Source of the DNA: Streptacidiphilus melanogenes
GTDB taxonomy: Bacteria; Actinomycetota; Actinomycetes; Streptomycetales; Streptomycetaceae
DNA: 64,000 nt
Assembly (NCBI RefSeq): GCF_000787835.1
Contig: NZ_BBPP01000005.1
Span: 197,315-261,314 of the forward strand
Reading direction: 5' to 3'
Shown here: one piece after another, positions 7,644-16,594 of the stretch
Layout: each line of letters begins with the position of its first letter
Position numbering within the stretch: the first letter of the stretch is position 1
Translations under genes and position numbers: made by a program
Notes under the pieces: generated by a model
The model's database searches: none
What the model was told of the DNA's origin: nothing
What the model saw: only the letters and a program-made list of their open reading frames with translations

Positions 7644-8708
7644 ATGAACTTGTTTCCCGAGTCGTCCGAGTGGCACGAGGCGCCCGAGTCGCCGGACTGG
7701 CGTGATACGCCCGAGCCGTTCGAGGCGCCGAAGCCGTTCGAGGTGCCCGATGCGTCTGCGTCGTCCGGGTGGCGTGCGACCCTGCGTCGCCAGTCACTGC
7801 TGCCGCTGCGGATCTTCCTCGGCGTCACCTTCTGTTACGCGGGGCTGAACAAGCTCGGCGACCCGCACTACCTGGCCGGGGCGGCCGATCCGGCGTCCTA
7901 TCTGTCCCAGCTCCATGCGGCCCTCGCCGCGCACAGCCCCGCCGCTCCCCTGCTGCGGCTGGCGCAGCACGCGCCGACGGCGACCGGCACGGCGCTGGCC
8001 TTCGGGGAGCTGGCGGTGGGGCTGGGCACCCTGCTCGGGCTGTTCGGCCGGATCGCGGCGGCCGGGGGCGCGTTGCTCAGCCTGACGCTGTTCCTGACGG
8101 TCAGCTGGCGGACCCACCCGTACTTCCTCGGCAACGACCTGGCCTACCTGGCCGCCTGGACCCCGCTGGTCCTGGCCGGGGCGCCGTCGCTGTCGCTCGA
8201 CGCCCGGCTGGCAGCCCGACGCGCGACCCGGCGTGCGGCCAGCATGCTGCCGGGCCGACGCCGGGCGCTGCTCGAAACGGGCACGGCGGCCCTGGCCGTC
8301 GCCGGCGGCGGTCTGCTGGCGGGCGCGCTGACGGCGCGAACCCGCGGCCGGACGACCGCTCCAGCGGCACGCCGACCCGACAGCGGCGACGCGACCAGCG
8401 GTGCGAGCGTCGCCGCCGCGAAGGTGCCGGTCGGCGGGGCGGTCCAGCTCAGCGCACCGGGGAGCGGCGACCCGATCTTCGTCGTCCAGCCGAAGCCGGG
8501 CACGTTCTGCGCGTTCTCCGGGGCGTGCACCCATGCCGGCTGCACCGTCCTGCCCCCGAAGAACGGCTCGTTCGTCTGCCCCTGCCACGACTCCGCCTTC
8601 GACGCCGCGACCGGAGCGGTGCTGCGCGGTCCGGCCACCGAGGCACTGCCCCGCTACGCGGTGACGGAGTCGGGCGGCGTGCTCCGGGTGGCGGCGAAGC
8701 CCGAGTAG
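7644..8708 (+). CDS. DoxX-type membrane domain fused to a Rieske [2Fe-2S] domain
   Basis: 354 residues; ATG 4 nt after GAGAAGAAGG. Residues 1-37 are an acidic repeat-like leader (PDWRDTPEPF, EAPKPFEVPD). Residues ~50-205 form a four-to-five-helix DoxX/TQO-type bundle (LRIFLGVTFCYAGLNKLGD opening). After one more hydrophobic segment (~residues 210-232) a Rieske domain follows, with CTHAGC (C295, H297, C300) and CPCHDS (C312, C314, H315): both Fe-ligand pairs and the two disulfide cysteines are intact. Rieske domains pass electrons from quinols, and DoxD/DoxX proteins of thiosulfate:quinone oxidoreductase touch the same pool, so electron exchange between quinone and an external substrate is inferred. 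It is probably co-transcribed with the Cys/His-rich gene just upstream. Confidence 0.85.
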   Translation: MNLFPESSEWHEAPESPDWRDTPEPFEAPKPFEVPDASASSGWRATLRRQSLLPLRIFLGVTFCYAGLNKLGDPHYLAGAADPASYLSQLHAALAAHSPAAPLLRLAQHAPTATGTALAFGELAVGLGTLLGLFGRIAAAGGALLSLTLFLTVSWRTHPYFLGNDLAYLAAWTPLVLAGAPSLSLDARLAARRATRRAASMLPGRRRALLETGTAALAVAGGGLLAGALTARTRGRTTAPAARRPDSGDATSGASVAAAKVPVGGAVQLSAPGSGDPIFVVQPKPGTFCAFSGACTHAGCTVLPPKNGSFVCPCHDSAFDAATGAVLRGPATEALPRYAVTESGGVLRVAAKPE

Positions 8709-8730
8709 GTCCGGCCGCGGACGCGGCCCG

Positions 8731-9522
8731 CTACCGCGGCACGCGCAGGGACCAGGCGGAGGGCTCCACCGTCCAGGTGCGCTCGCGCACCGGCGCACTC
8801 AGCGCGTGGTCCGCCTCGTAGGTGAAGATCGAACCGCCGACCGTGACGCGGCGCGCCTGGACCGGGACGGCGGCGTCGATGCGCAGTTGGGCCGCGCCGT
8901 CGTGGCTGGAGAGCGCCAGTGCGCGGATGGGGTGTGCGAGATCGGCCAGGACCTGCCCGTCGGCCTCGACGCGGAGGGGTTGCGGCTCCGGGAGCGTGCG
9001 CGTTGCAAGGGCCCTGGCAACCCGCCCGGCGAGATCTGTCCACCAGGTGGACGGCAACATGTTCGCCCTGGGCGAACGCTGCCCCGGGATGCGGACGCCG
9101 CCGAGGACGACCCCGCCGCCGTCGTCGACGAGCAGGTCGAGCGGCCGGTCCGTGCCGCTGACCACGGCGCGCGCCGCCTGCACCGGACGGACCTCCGCGC
9201 CCAGCGCGCGGGCCAGCTCGGTGCGCGGTCCGCGGCCGACGGGGATGACCGCGACGGGGGCGGCGCCCAGCGTGGCCTGCTGATGGAGAAGTTGAACGAC
9301 GAGTTGCAGATATCTGTCATCACCGATCACGACCGGTCGCCTGCGGCCGCGCCGCGCCAGCAGGCGATCAAGGTCGGACAGGCTCTCCGGGACCGCCGTC
9401 TTCACTGTCAGGGCGGCGCCGAGCACGTCCTTGGCGACCCGCACCGACTCGCCGTCCAGGGCCAGCGCCGCGGGGGAGACCAGGACCAACACGGGCTCGC
9501 CCGCCGAACGCTCAGCCGACAC
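8731..9522 (-). CDS. Diacylglycerol/lipid kinase family protein
   Basis: 263 residues, GTG start with AGGAAGG upstream. The order of motifs fits a diacylglycerol kinase-like catalytic domain: RRPVVIGDDRYLQLVVQLLHQ (in place of the GGDGT nucleotide loop), APVAVIPVGRGPRTELARALG (matching the P-x-G-T-x-N-x-x-A region) and a C-terminal beta-rich half. The GGDGT and GTxND signatures are both altered (GDDRY and GRGPRTE), so catalysis is doubtful and the protein may be a degenerate lipid-kinase fold. It is divergent from purA with 132 bp between the start codons. In S. coelicolor a diacylglycerol-kinase-like gene also flanks purA, as I recall. Confidence 0.65.
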   Translation of the reverse strand: MSAERSAGEPVLVLVSPAALALDGESVRVAKDVLGAALTVKTAVPESLSDLDRLLARRGRRRPVVIGDDRYLQLVVQLLHQQATLGAAPVAVIPVGRGPRTELARALGAEVRPVQAARAVVSGTDRPLDLLVDDGGGVVLGGVRIPGQRSPRANMLPSTWWTDLAGRVARALATRTLPEPQPLRVEADGQVLADLAHPIRALALSSHDGAAQLRIDAAVPVQARRVTVGGSIFTYEADHALSAPVRERTWTVEPSAWSLRVPR

Positions 9523-9555
9523 CGTGGTCCTTCCTCGGGTAATCTCTCGGTGTAA

Positions 9556-10938
<1,383 letters not shown>

Positions 10939-10955
10939 CAGTGGCTTCTGATCAA

Positions 10956-10985
10956 GCCCTCGCCCCTTCCGGGCGGGGGCTTTTT
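10956..10985 (+). terminator. Rho-independent terminator of purA
   Basis: 10-bp stem GCCCTCGCCC/GGGCGGGGGC (one T-G pair), loop CTTCC, followed by five T. Confidence 0.9.
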
Positions 10986-11031
10986 CATGTCCAGGACTCC
11001 TCTCTCTGATTTGTACTAAGGCAGATACTGA

Positions 11032-11060
11032 TTGCTTCTAGTGCAAAGCAGGGCTATGTT
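11032..11060 (+). promoter_or_regulatory. Leaderless promoter TTGCTT-N17-TATGTT
   Basis: TTGCTT (11032-11037), 17-bp spacer and TATGTT (11055-11060) fit the housekeeping sigma consensus. The -10 box ends 6 nt before the ATG at 11067, so the mRNA is leaderless. Confidence 0.65.
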
Positions 11061-11066
11061 TCGGGC

Positions 11067-11663
11067 ATGACCGCGAAGACCCCTCTCCCCGTCGTGCTCA
11101 CCGGACGCCACGTCCGGCTCGAGCCGCTCACCCTCGACCACGCGCCCGCTCTGTGGGAAGCGTTGGAGCCGGACGCGGAGGAGGTCTTCCGGTGGATCCG
11201 CCCGGCGCCCCGGAGCGCCGAGGAGCTGGCCGGGTACGCCGACGACCTGCTGCACGGACCCACGCGCTACCTCGCTTTCGCCGTCGTCGACCTGGCGGCC
11301 GGGCACCCCGTCGGCTGGACCACCTACCTGGACATCCAGGAGGAGCACGAGCGCCTGGAGATCGGGTGGACCTGGTACGCCCGCTCCCACTGGCGCACCG
11401 CCGCCAACACCGAGGCCAAGCTGCTCCTGCTCACCCACGCCTTCGAGGAGCTCGGCTACGGCCGGGTCCAGTGGAAGACGGACATCAACAACGAGCGCTC
11501 GCAGCGCGCCATCGCCCGCCTGGGCGCCCGGCGGGAGGGGGTGCTCCGCCGCCAGGTGCGGCGCGGCGACGGCAGCTGGCGCGACAGCGTCTACTTCGGC
11601 ATGAACATCGAGGAGTGGCCCGAGGCGAAGGCGCGCCTGACCGAGCGACTCAGGAAGGGCTGA
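11067..11663 (+). CDS. GNAT acetyltransferase, RimJ/RimL type
   Basis: 198 residues. The GNAT fold is recognisable: LTGRHVRLEPLTLDHAPALW at the N-terminus, substrate strand VGWTTYLDIQEEHERLEIGWTW around residues 85-105, and the acetyl-CoA helix region EAKLLLLTHAFEELGYGRVQWKTD, with NERSQRAIARLGARREGVLR, typical of RimJ/RimL enzymes that acetylate protein N-termini or small amines. The target is unknown. It begins at a leaderless ATG and is followed 11 bp later by a second GNAT gene, so the two probably form an operon. Confidence 0.85.
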   Translation: MTAKTPLPVVLTGRHVRLEPLTLDHAPALWEALEPDAEEVFRWIRPAPRSAEELAGYADDLLHGPTRYLAFAVVDLAAGHPVGWTTYLDIQEEHERLEIGWTWYARSHWRTAANTEAKLLLLTHAFEELGYGRVQWKTDINNERSQRAIARLGARREGVLRRQVRRGDGSWRDSVYFGMNIEEWPEAKARLTERLRKG

Positions 11664-11674
11664 AGGTCATCACC

Positions 11675-12121
11675 ATGGCTGACATCACCATCTCCGCCCC
11701 GACGGAAGCCGACCACCCGCGCTGGCGCGAGCTGTTCACCGGCTATGCCGAGTTCTACCACGTGGAACTGACGGAGGAACGGTTCGCACAGTCCTGGGCC
11801 TGGATCCACGACGCAAACCACCCCGTCGAGTGCCTTCTGGCGCGTGACGCTGACGGTCGGGCGATCGGACTGGCCCACTTCGCCCCGGACCACTCGCCGC
11901 TGCGCGGCACCCGCGGCTTCCTGCACGACCTCTTCGTCGACCCCGCCCACCGCGGCAGCGGGACCGTGGACGCGATCCTCGCCGAGCTTCGCCGGCTCGG
12001 CCGCGAGCGCGGCTGGTACCAGATCCGCTGGAACACCGCCGACGACAACTACCGCGCCCGCGCCGTCTACGACCGCAACGGGGAGAAGACGCCGTTCCTG
12101 CTCTACGTGATGCCCTGCTGA
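11675..12121 (+). CDS. GNAT family N-acetyltransferase
   Basis: 148 residues, ATG start with GGAAGGGCTGAAGG upstream. Compact GNAT fold: ITISAPTEADHPRWREL opening, acceptor-side helix, then GFLHDLFVDPAHRGSG around residue 82-97, the acetyl-CoA pyrophosphate loop (normally R/Q-x-x-G-x-G/A, here H-R-G-S-G), and AILAELRRLGRERGWYQIRWNT with the closing NxxARxxYxRxG (NYRARAVYDRNG). The substrate is unknown. It lies 11 bp behind another, not closely related GNAT gene. Confidence 0.85.
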   Translation: MADITISAPTEADHPRWRELFTGYAEFYHVELTEERFAQSWAWIHDANHPVECLLARDADGRAIGLAHFAPDHSPLRGTRGFLHDLFVDPAHRGSGTVDAILAELRRLGRERGWYQIRWNTADDNYRARAVYDRNGEKTPFLLYVMPC

Positions 12122-12130
12122 CGAGCGACT

Positions 12131-12172
12131 GACAGGCTGTCGCCCTGCCCCCGGATCGCCAGACAGGCTGTC
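12131..12172 (+). promoter_or_regulatory. Two identical palindromes GACAGGCTGTC, 31 bp apart
   Basis: GACAGGCTGTC is a perfect dyad around a central G at 12131-12141 and 12162-12172. The 31-bp spacing is three helical turns. The sites are centred about 75 and 44 bp upstream of the expected transcription start of the aminotransferase gene, positions typical for an activator at a promoter with a poor -35 box. Confidence 0.65.
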
Positions 12173-12198
12173 GGTTCCGGGGGCGACGCGTCCGAAAA

Positions 12199-12204
12199 TA
12201 CGCT
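12199..12204 (+). promoter_or_regulatory. TACGCT -10 box for leaderless aminotransferase gene
   Basis: TACGCT ends 7 nt before the ATG at 12212. The region 17-18 bp upstream (TTCCGG) is a poor -35 box, consistent with dependence on an activator. Confidence 0.55.
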
Positions 12205-12211
12205 GGCCGAC

Positions 12212-13567
12212 ATGACGATCTCCCCAGACCCCGTTGCCGGCCAGGCGGTCAAGGCTGCCGACCGTGCCCACGTCTTCCACTCGTGGTCCGCGCAGTCCCT
12301 GATCGATCCCCTCGCCGTGGCCGGGGCGGAGGGCTCGTACTTCTGGGACTACGAGGGCAAGCGGTACCTCGACTTCTCCTCCCAGCTGGTCAACACCAAC
12401 ATCGGGCACCAGCACCCGAAGGTCGTCGCCGCGATCCAGGAGCAGGCCGCCAAGCTCTGCACCTTCGCGCCGGCCTTCGCCATCGAGGCCCGCTCCGAGG
12501 CCGCGCGCCTGATCGCCGAGCGCACCCCGGGCGACCTCGACAAGATCTTCTTCACCAACGGCGGCGCCGAGGCCAACGAGAACGCCATCCGCATGGCGCG
12601 ACTGCACACCGGCCGCCAGAAGGTGCTCTCCACCTACCGCTCGTACCACGGCGCCACCGCCAACGCGATCGCGCTGACCGGCGACCCGCGCCGCTGGCCC
12701 AACGAGACCGGCGTCTCCGGCATCGTCCACTTCTGGGGTCCGTACCCCTACCGCTCCAACTTCCACGCCGAGAACGAGGCGCAGGAGTGCGAGCGCGCGC
12801 TGGCGCACCTGGAGCAGGTCATCGCGTTCGAGGGTCCGCAGACCGTCGCCGCGATCATCCTGGAGACCGTCGTCGGCACCGCCGGCATCCTGATCCCGCC
12901 GGCGGGCTACCTCGCGGGCGTCCGCGAGATCTGCGACCGCTACGGGATCGTCTTCATCCTGGACGAGGTCATGGCCGGCTTCGGCCGCACCGGTGAGTGG
13001 TTCGCCGCGGACCACTGGGGCGTCACCCCGGACCTGCTGACCTTTGCCAAGGGCGTCAACTCCGGCTACGTGCCGCTGGGCGGTGTCGCCATCAGCGGCA
13101 AGATCGCCGAGACCTTCGCGGAGCGCCCCTTCCCGGGCGGTCTGACCTACTCGGGCCACCCGCTGGCCTGCGCCTCCGCCGTCGCGACCCTCAACGCGAT
13201 GGCCGAGGAGGGCATCGTCGAGAACGCCAAGCACATCGGCGAGACGGTGATCGGCCCCGAGCTGCGCGCCATGGCCGAGCGTCACCCGTCCATCGGCGAG
13301 GTCCGCGGCCTCGGCGTCTTCTGGGCCGTCGAGCTGGTGCGGAACCGTGAGACCCGCGAGCCGCTGACCCCGTACAACGCGGCGGGCCCCGCCAACGCGC
13401 CGATGGCCGAGCTGGCCGCGGAGTGCAAGAAGCGCGGCCTGTGGCCGTTCACCAACATGAACCGGTTCCACGTCGTGCCGCCGTGCAACGTCTCGGAGAC
13501 CGAGGTCAAGGAGGGCCTCGCCATCCTCGACGAGGTGCTGACCTTCACCGACCAGCACACCGCCTGA
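12212..13567 (+). CDS. Class III PLP-dependent aminotransferase
   Basis: 451 residues, normal for class III omega-aminotransferases. PLP-fold landmarks are intact: FFTNGGAEANENAIRMAR at about residue 110, YRSYHGATANAIALTGD around 145, VFILDEVMAGFGRTGEWFA around 248 (Asp binding the PLP pyridine N), and TFAKGVNSGYVPLGGV around 275 with the Schiff-base Lys. Members transfer the terminal amino group of substrates such as taurine, beta-alanine, putrescine or 4-aminobutyrate to pyruvate or 2-oxoglutarate. The substrate here cannot be read from sequence. The paired palindromes upstream and the GntR gene downstream suggest substrate-induced expression. Confidence 0.88.
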   Translation: MTISPDPVAGQAVKAADRAHVFHSWSAQSLIDPLAVAGAEGSYFWDYEGKRYLDFSSQLVNTNIGHQHPKVVAAIQEQAAKLCTFAPAFAIEARSEAARLIAERTPGDLDKIFFTNGGAEANENAIRMARLHTGRQKVLSTYRSYHGATANAIALTGDPRRWPNETGVSGIVHFWGPYPYRSNFHAENEAQECERALAHLEQVIAFEGPQTVAAIILETVVGTAGILIPPAGYLAGVREICDRYGIVFILDEVMAGFGRTGEWFAADHWGVTPDLLTFAKGVNSGYVPLGGVAISGKIAETFAERPFPGGLTYSGHPLACASAVATLNAMAEEGIVENAKHIGETVIGPELRAMAERHPSIGEVRGLGVFWAVELVRNRETREPLTPYNAAGPANAPMAELAAECKKRGLWPFTNMNRFHVVPPCNVSETEVKEGLAILDEVLTFTDQHTA

Positions 13568-13583
13568 CTTGGTCTATACCTTC

Positions 13584-13623
13584 AAGGCCCCGCACCCCCT
13601 CCGATCGGGGGGTGCGGGGCCTT
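13584..13623. terminator. Strong hairpin after aminotransferase gene
   Basis: 15-bp perfect arms AAGGCCCCGCACCCC / GGGGTGCGGGGCCTT around a 10-nt loop (CTCCGATCGG), followed by only a short AT stretch. Confidence 0.85.
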
Positions 13624-13720
13624 ACCATTGGGGGGATCGGACCGGCAGTATGCGGATCAAATCCTGAAATCTGGGACGGAACCCGGTCAGTCCCGACGAA
13701 ACCGGAGTGGAGGATCCGCC

Positions 13721-14527
13721 ATGCCGTTCGGCGCCGCCGCCTCCGGCCGGCACCTCACCGGGTCCCCCGTCGTCCAGCGCAGTTCGCTGCGCGAGCAGGT
13801 CGCGGGCGCGCTGCGCGACGAGTTGATGGCCGGTCGGCTGGCCGCCGGTCGTCACTTCACCGTCAAGGAGATCGCCGAGCTCTACGGCGTCTCCGCGACG
13901 CCCGTGCGCGAGGCCCTGGTGGACCTGGCCGCGCAGGGCATGCTCGTCGTCGACCCCGGCCGCGGCTTCTCCGTGCCCCGCTTCACCTGGGACGACTTCG
14001 TCGACATCGTCGAGGCCCGCTCGCTCGTCATCGACGGCATCTTCCGCCGCCTCACCGGACGCCTCTCCGCCCTCGACGCCGAGGCCGTCGCCTCCCTGCG
14101 GCGCCGCGCCGACGCCGCCGTCCGCGCCGCCCGCGCGGGCCGGCTCGACGTGCTGGTCGGCTGCGACCGCCGCTTCTGGGCCGAGCTCGGTGCGTTCGCC
14201 GGCAACCGCCGCATCGGCGACTATCTGGACTGGCTCCGGGTCCAGTACTGGATCTTCGCGGCCGGCTACCTGCGCGGTCGCGACGACGCGGCGAGCTTCT
14301 GCTGGGCCCGGCACCTGGAACTGGTCGACCTGATCGAGGCCCGCGACCAGCCCGGCGTGCACGCGATGCTCCTCGCCTACAACCAGGAGTCCCTGGAACA
14401 GATGTCCGCGCTCTGCGGGCGTGCTCTGCCCGAGGGGCAGACGACCGCCGGGCCCCCGGCCCGGCAGCAGCCGGGCCAGGTCCCGCCCCCGCGGGAAGCC
14501 GACCCGCGGCCTGCGGCGACGCAGTAG
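13721..14527 (+). CDS. GntR family regulator, FadR/FCD subgroup
   Basis: 268 residues; ATG chosen because GTGGAGGATC lies just upstream, whereas the longer frame begins inside the terminator. Residues ~25-90 are a winged helix (SSLREQVAGALRDELMAGRL, then AELYGVSATPVREALVDLAAQGML for the recognition helix and the GRGFSVPRF wing). Residues ~95-235 are an all-helical FCD ligand domain that in this family binds small acids, often through a metal held by His/Asp residues. The tail after ~240 is a disordered Pro/Gln-rich segment. It could control the aminotransferase gene upstream; that is inferred from proximity only. Confidence 0.88.
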   Translation: MPFGAAASGRHLTGSPVVQRSSLREQVAGALRDELMAGRLAAGRHFTVKEIAELYGVSATPVREALVDLAAQGMLVVDPGRGFSVPRFTWDDFVDIVEARSLVIDGIFRRLTGRLSALDAEAVASLRRRADAAVRAARAGRLDVLVGCDRRFWAELGAFAGNRRIGDYLDWLRVQYWIFAAGYLRGRDDAASFCWARHLELVDLIEARDQPGVHAMLLAYNQESLEQMSALCGRALPEGQTTAGPPARQQPGQVPPPREADPRPAATQ

Positions 14528-14595
14528 GGTGGATCACCCGGAACACCATTGCGCACCCGCGCGACACGCCGCGCACCACTGGTCTGGAGAGTGTC

Positions 14596-15243
14596 TTGGC
14601 TTGTGACATCTGGCTCGTCCCCTTGGTCGACCTGCTGGTGCTCAGCCCGGACAACCCCTTCGCCGAGGACCTGGCGATCTACAACGCCTCGCTGCACGCC
14701 TCGGGCCTGCCGCAGCTCCCGGTCTTCCCGTACATGCCCGGCCTGAGCGGCGACGTCGAGCCGGTCGCGGCCTTCGACTACGACTCGCTGCACTTCCTGC
14801 GCCGTGCCTACCTGCTCCAGCTGACCGGCCTGGACGTCACCCCCGTCGACGAACTGGGCGGCGACTACGAGCAGCTGCTGGAGATGTTCGAGGCCACGGC
14901 GGAGCAGAGCCACCTGGTGTGGCACTTCGACCATGCCGGCGCGTACGTCCCGCTGGACTTCGAGACTCCCGTCGTCGACGACGCCCTGCTGGCGACCGGC
15001 GGCCCGCTGGGCTCGGTGCAGCGGCTCCTCAAGGAGCTGGAGGCAGTCGCCCCGCACATCGGCATCGACTACCAGCTGCCCCCGGTCCCGGTCCGCCCGG
15101 TCGCCCCGACCACGTTGGAGGGCCCGGCCTACCCGCCTCCGGGCCAGGACGGCCCGTACGCCCGCGAGCGCCACGCCTGGGTCGGCCTCTACGCGGCCGC
15201 GACGCGGGCCCTGGCCCAGGGCTCGATGATCGTCTTCGCCTGA
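14596..15243 (+). CDS. Conserved protein of unknown function
   Basis: 215 residues. The likely start is TTG at 14596, 5 nt after GGAGAG, giving an N-terminus ACDIWLVPLVDLLVLSPDNP that I recall as typical of Streptomyces homologues. The protein is acidic and soluble, with the recognisable stretches YDSLHFLRRAYLLQLTGLDV, ELGGDYEQLLEMFEATAEQS and HLVWHFDHAGAYVPLDF, and closes with ARERHAWVGLYAAATRALAQ. No catalytic signature or membrane segment is visible and I know no function. A TAGGGT hexamer at 14526-14531 may be its -10 box, giving a leader of about 60 nt. Frame choice is supported by strong GC bias at third positions. Confidence 0.75.
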   Translation: MACDIWLVPLVDLLVLSPDNPFAEDLAIYNASLHASGLPQLPVFPYMPGLSGDVEPVAAFDYDSLHFLRRAYLLQLTGLDVTPVDELGGDYEQLLEMFEATAEQSHLVWHFDHAGAYVPLDFETPVVDDALLATGGPLGSVQRLLKELEAVAPHIGIDYQLPPVPVRPVAPTTLEGPAYPPPGQDGPYARERHAWVGLYAAATRALAQGSMIVFA

Positions 15244-15269
15244 GACCGCTTTCCCTGCGCCCGCCCCTA

Positions 15270-15328
15270 GGACATCCTTCACGGACATCCTCCGCAGAAA
15301 CCTCCGCGGACATCCTCTGCGGACATCC
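15270..15328 (+). repeat. Four GGACATCC copies in a 13-25-13 bp pattern
   Basis: GGACATCC occurs at 15270, 15283, 15308 and 15321. The two pairs have the same internal spacing of 13 bp and lie 38 bp apart, consistent with duplication of a ~38-bp unit. It sits between convergent genes, just after the stop codon of the gene ending at 15243. Confidence 0.7.
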
Positions 15329-15437
15329 GCGCCCAGCAGCCCGGCGAAGGCCCCAAAAGGTCACCCCCGAAGCCGACTTGGCGGCTGGCGGGGGTGTGGG
15401 TGGCTGTACGGCCGACCAGGCGGATCGTGCCGCGCGC

Positions 15438-16229
15438 TCAGCGCAGCGGGGACTCCGGCGGCCGCTGCCGCGGCATGGTCGGGCGACTGCCGACCGAGGG
15501 GAGCACGCGGACCTGCGCGCCGGTGCCCTCGGCCCGGCCGCCCCACGCGCCCGCGGCCTGGGTCGGGAGTTGGGTCATCGAGGCGCGGAACGCGAGCATC
15601 CACTCCGAGGTCTCGGTGCGGACCATGTCGGAGATGTCCTCGCAGAAGCGGCGCAGGACGCCGAGGCACCGCTCGGCCGCCTCGCTCGCCGTGCCCTCCG
15701 TCGGGCCGAGCACCTCGCGCACGCACTCCGAGGCCCAGTCGAACTGGAACGCCTCGAGCCTGCGCTGCAGCGCCTGGGCGGTCGAGACGTCCCGCATCCA
15801 GCCGCTGGTGAGGCCGAAGACGCGGTCGGCCAGCAGGCAGCACCCGGAGAGCAGCAGCAGCACGTAGCCCCAGTCCTGCCCGGCTTTCCAGATGCCGGTC
15901 AGGGCGACCAGCGGCAGTACCGCTCCGCCCATGCCGAGCAGGGTGGCGAGCACACGCAGCAGCCTCGCTCCACGGCGCTTCCAGCGGCGGTCGCGGTGGT
16001 ACCAGTCGATGGCCTCGACCGCGCGCTCCTCGGACCAGCGGTAGAGCTCCTCCAGCCGCTCGGCCGGCTCGCCCCAGTCGCCCAGCGGGAACTGCCGCAC
16101 ACTCAGATCGCGCCCCGGGCGCGGCTCGCGGGGCGCGGGCACGGCCGGAGCGGCCGTGGCTGATGTGTCCTCAGCCCCGGGCTCCTTGCCCCAGGGTGTC
16201 TCCTCGGGCTGCATCTCCGGCTGGCTCAC
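15438..16229 (-). CDS. SLATT/DUF4231-type two-helix membrane protein
   Basis: 263 residues, GTG start with AGGGAG upstream. The N-terminal 45 residues are acidic and Pro-rich. Then RLEELYRWSEERAVEAIDWY leads into a hairpin of two transmembrane helices (VLATLLGMGGAVLPLVALTG and YVLLLLSGCCLLADRVFG), followed by a cytoplasmic coiled segment (TAQALQRRLEAFQFDWASE). This architecture matches SLATT domains (S2TM plus long helix), proposed from comparative genomics to be pore-forming effectors in nucleotide-signal conflict systems. Here no cyclase, nuclease or CBASS-like partner is adjacent, so the gene stands alone and a housekeeping role is equally possible. It is convergent with the gene ending at 15243. 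Confidence 0.7.
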   Translation of the reverse strand: MSQPEMQPEETPWGKEPGAEDTSATAAPAVPAPREPRPGRDLSVRQFPLGDWGEPAERLEELYRWSEERAVEAIDWYHRDRRWKRRGARLLRVLATLLGMGGAVLPLVALTGIWKAGQDWGYVLLLLSGCCLLADRVFGLTSGWMRDVSTAQALQRRLEAFQFDWASECVREVLGPTEGTASEAAERCLGVLRRFCEDISDMVRTETSEWMLAFRASMTQLPTQAAGAWGGRAEGTGAQVRVLPSVGSRPTMPRQRPPESPLR

Positions 16230-16336
16230 CGTGGAACTCCCTGTCCTTCGGCCGGTCCTTCGGCCCTGCTGGCTTCCAAGAGCTACTTCTTACCGCCAAA
16301 TGGCTGACCGTGGTGGCGGTTCGAGCCGGATTGTTG

Positions 16337-16359
16337 TGCGAAACGGTGAGGGTTTCGCA
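16337..16359. promoter_or_regulatory. Inverted repeat TGCGAAAC-N7-GTTTCGCA
   Basis: Perfect 8-bp arms with a 7-bp spacer, a size typical of a dimeric repressor site. It lies about 110 bp upstream of the SLATT start codon and 236 bp upstream of purD. The regulator is unknown. Confidence 0.55.
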
Positions 16360-16580
16360 AGTGGGCGGCCGTTTCCGGCCCTCCGCCGCCGATTCAAATC
16401 TCACTCCTACGGGTGGGTGCTTCCGGGGAGCCGATCTGACCTGTGGTCGAATTGTTGCCAAATATGGCATTCGCCGTTACTGATCCGTTTCGGGCGTCTG
16501 GCCCTCGGCCGCGGCCTGTCCGGTGGTCCGCCCTGCGGTCCGGCCTGTGGTCCGCGCAAGCCCTCCCCGGGGGCAGGCAC

Positions 16581-16586
16581 TAGGCT
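16581..16586 (+). promoter_or_regulatory. TAGGCT -10 box for leaderless purD
   Basis: TAGGCT ends 8 nt before the GTG at 16595, the same hexamer and distance as at 1447 and 3303. No Shine-Dalgarno sequence is present. Confidence 0.6.
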
Positions 16587-16594
16587 CTAGAACC

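Larger units (their letters stand above)
16230..16594. other. 365-bp divergent intergenic region between SLATT gene and purD
   Basis: Less GC-rich than its surroundings, with AT-rich patches near 16440-16480. It holds an 8-bp inverted repeat (16337-16359) and the purD -10 box (16581-16586). No coding potential is evident. Confidence 0.7.

Noticed and set aside
15270-15328. A CRISPR array from regularly spaced repeats
   Set aside because: Repeats are 8 bp with 5-17 bp spacing and no cas genes.
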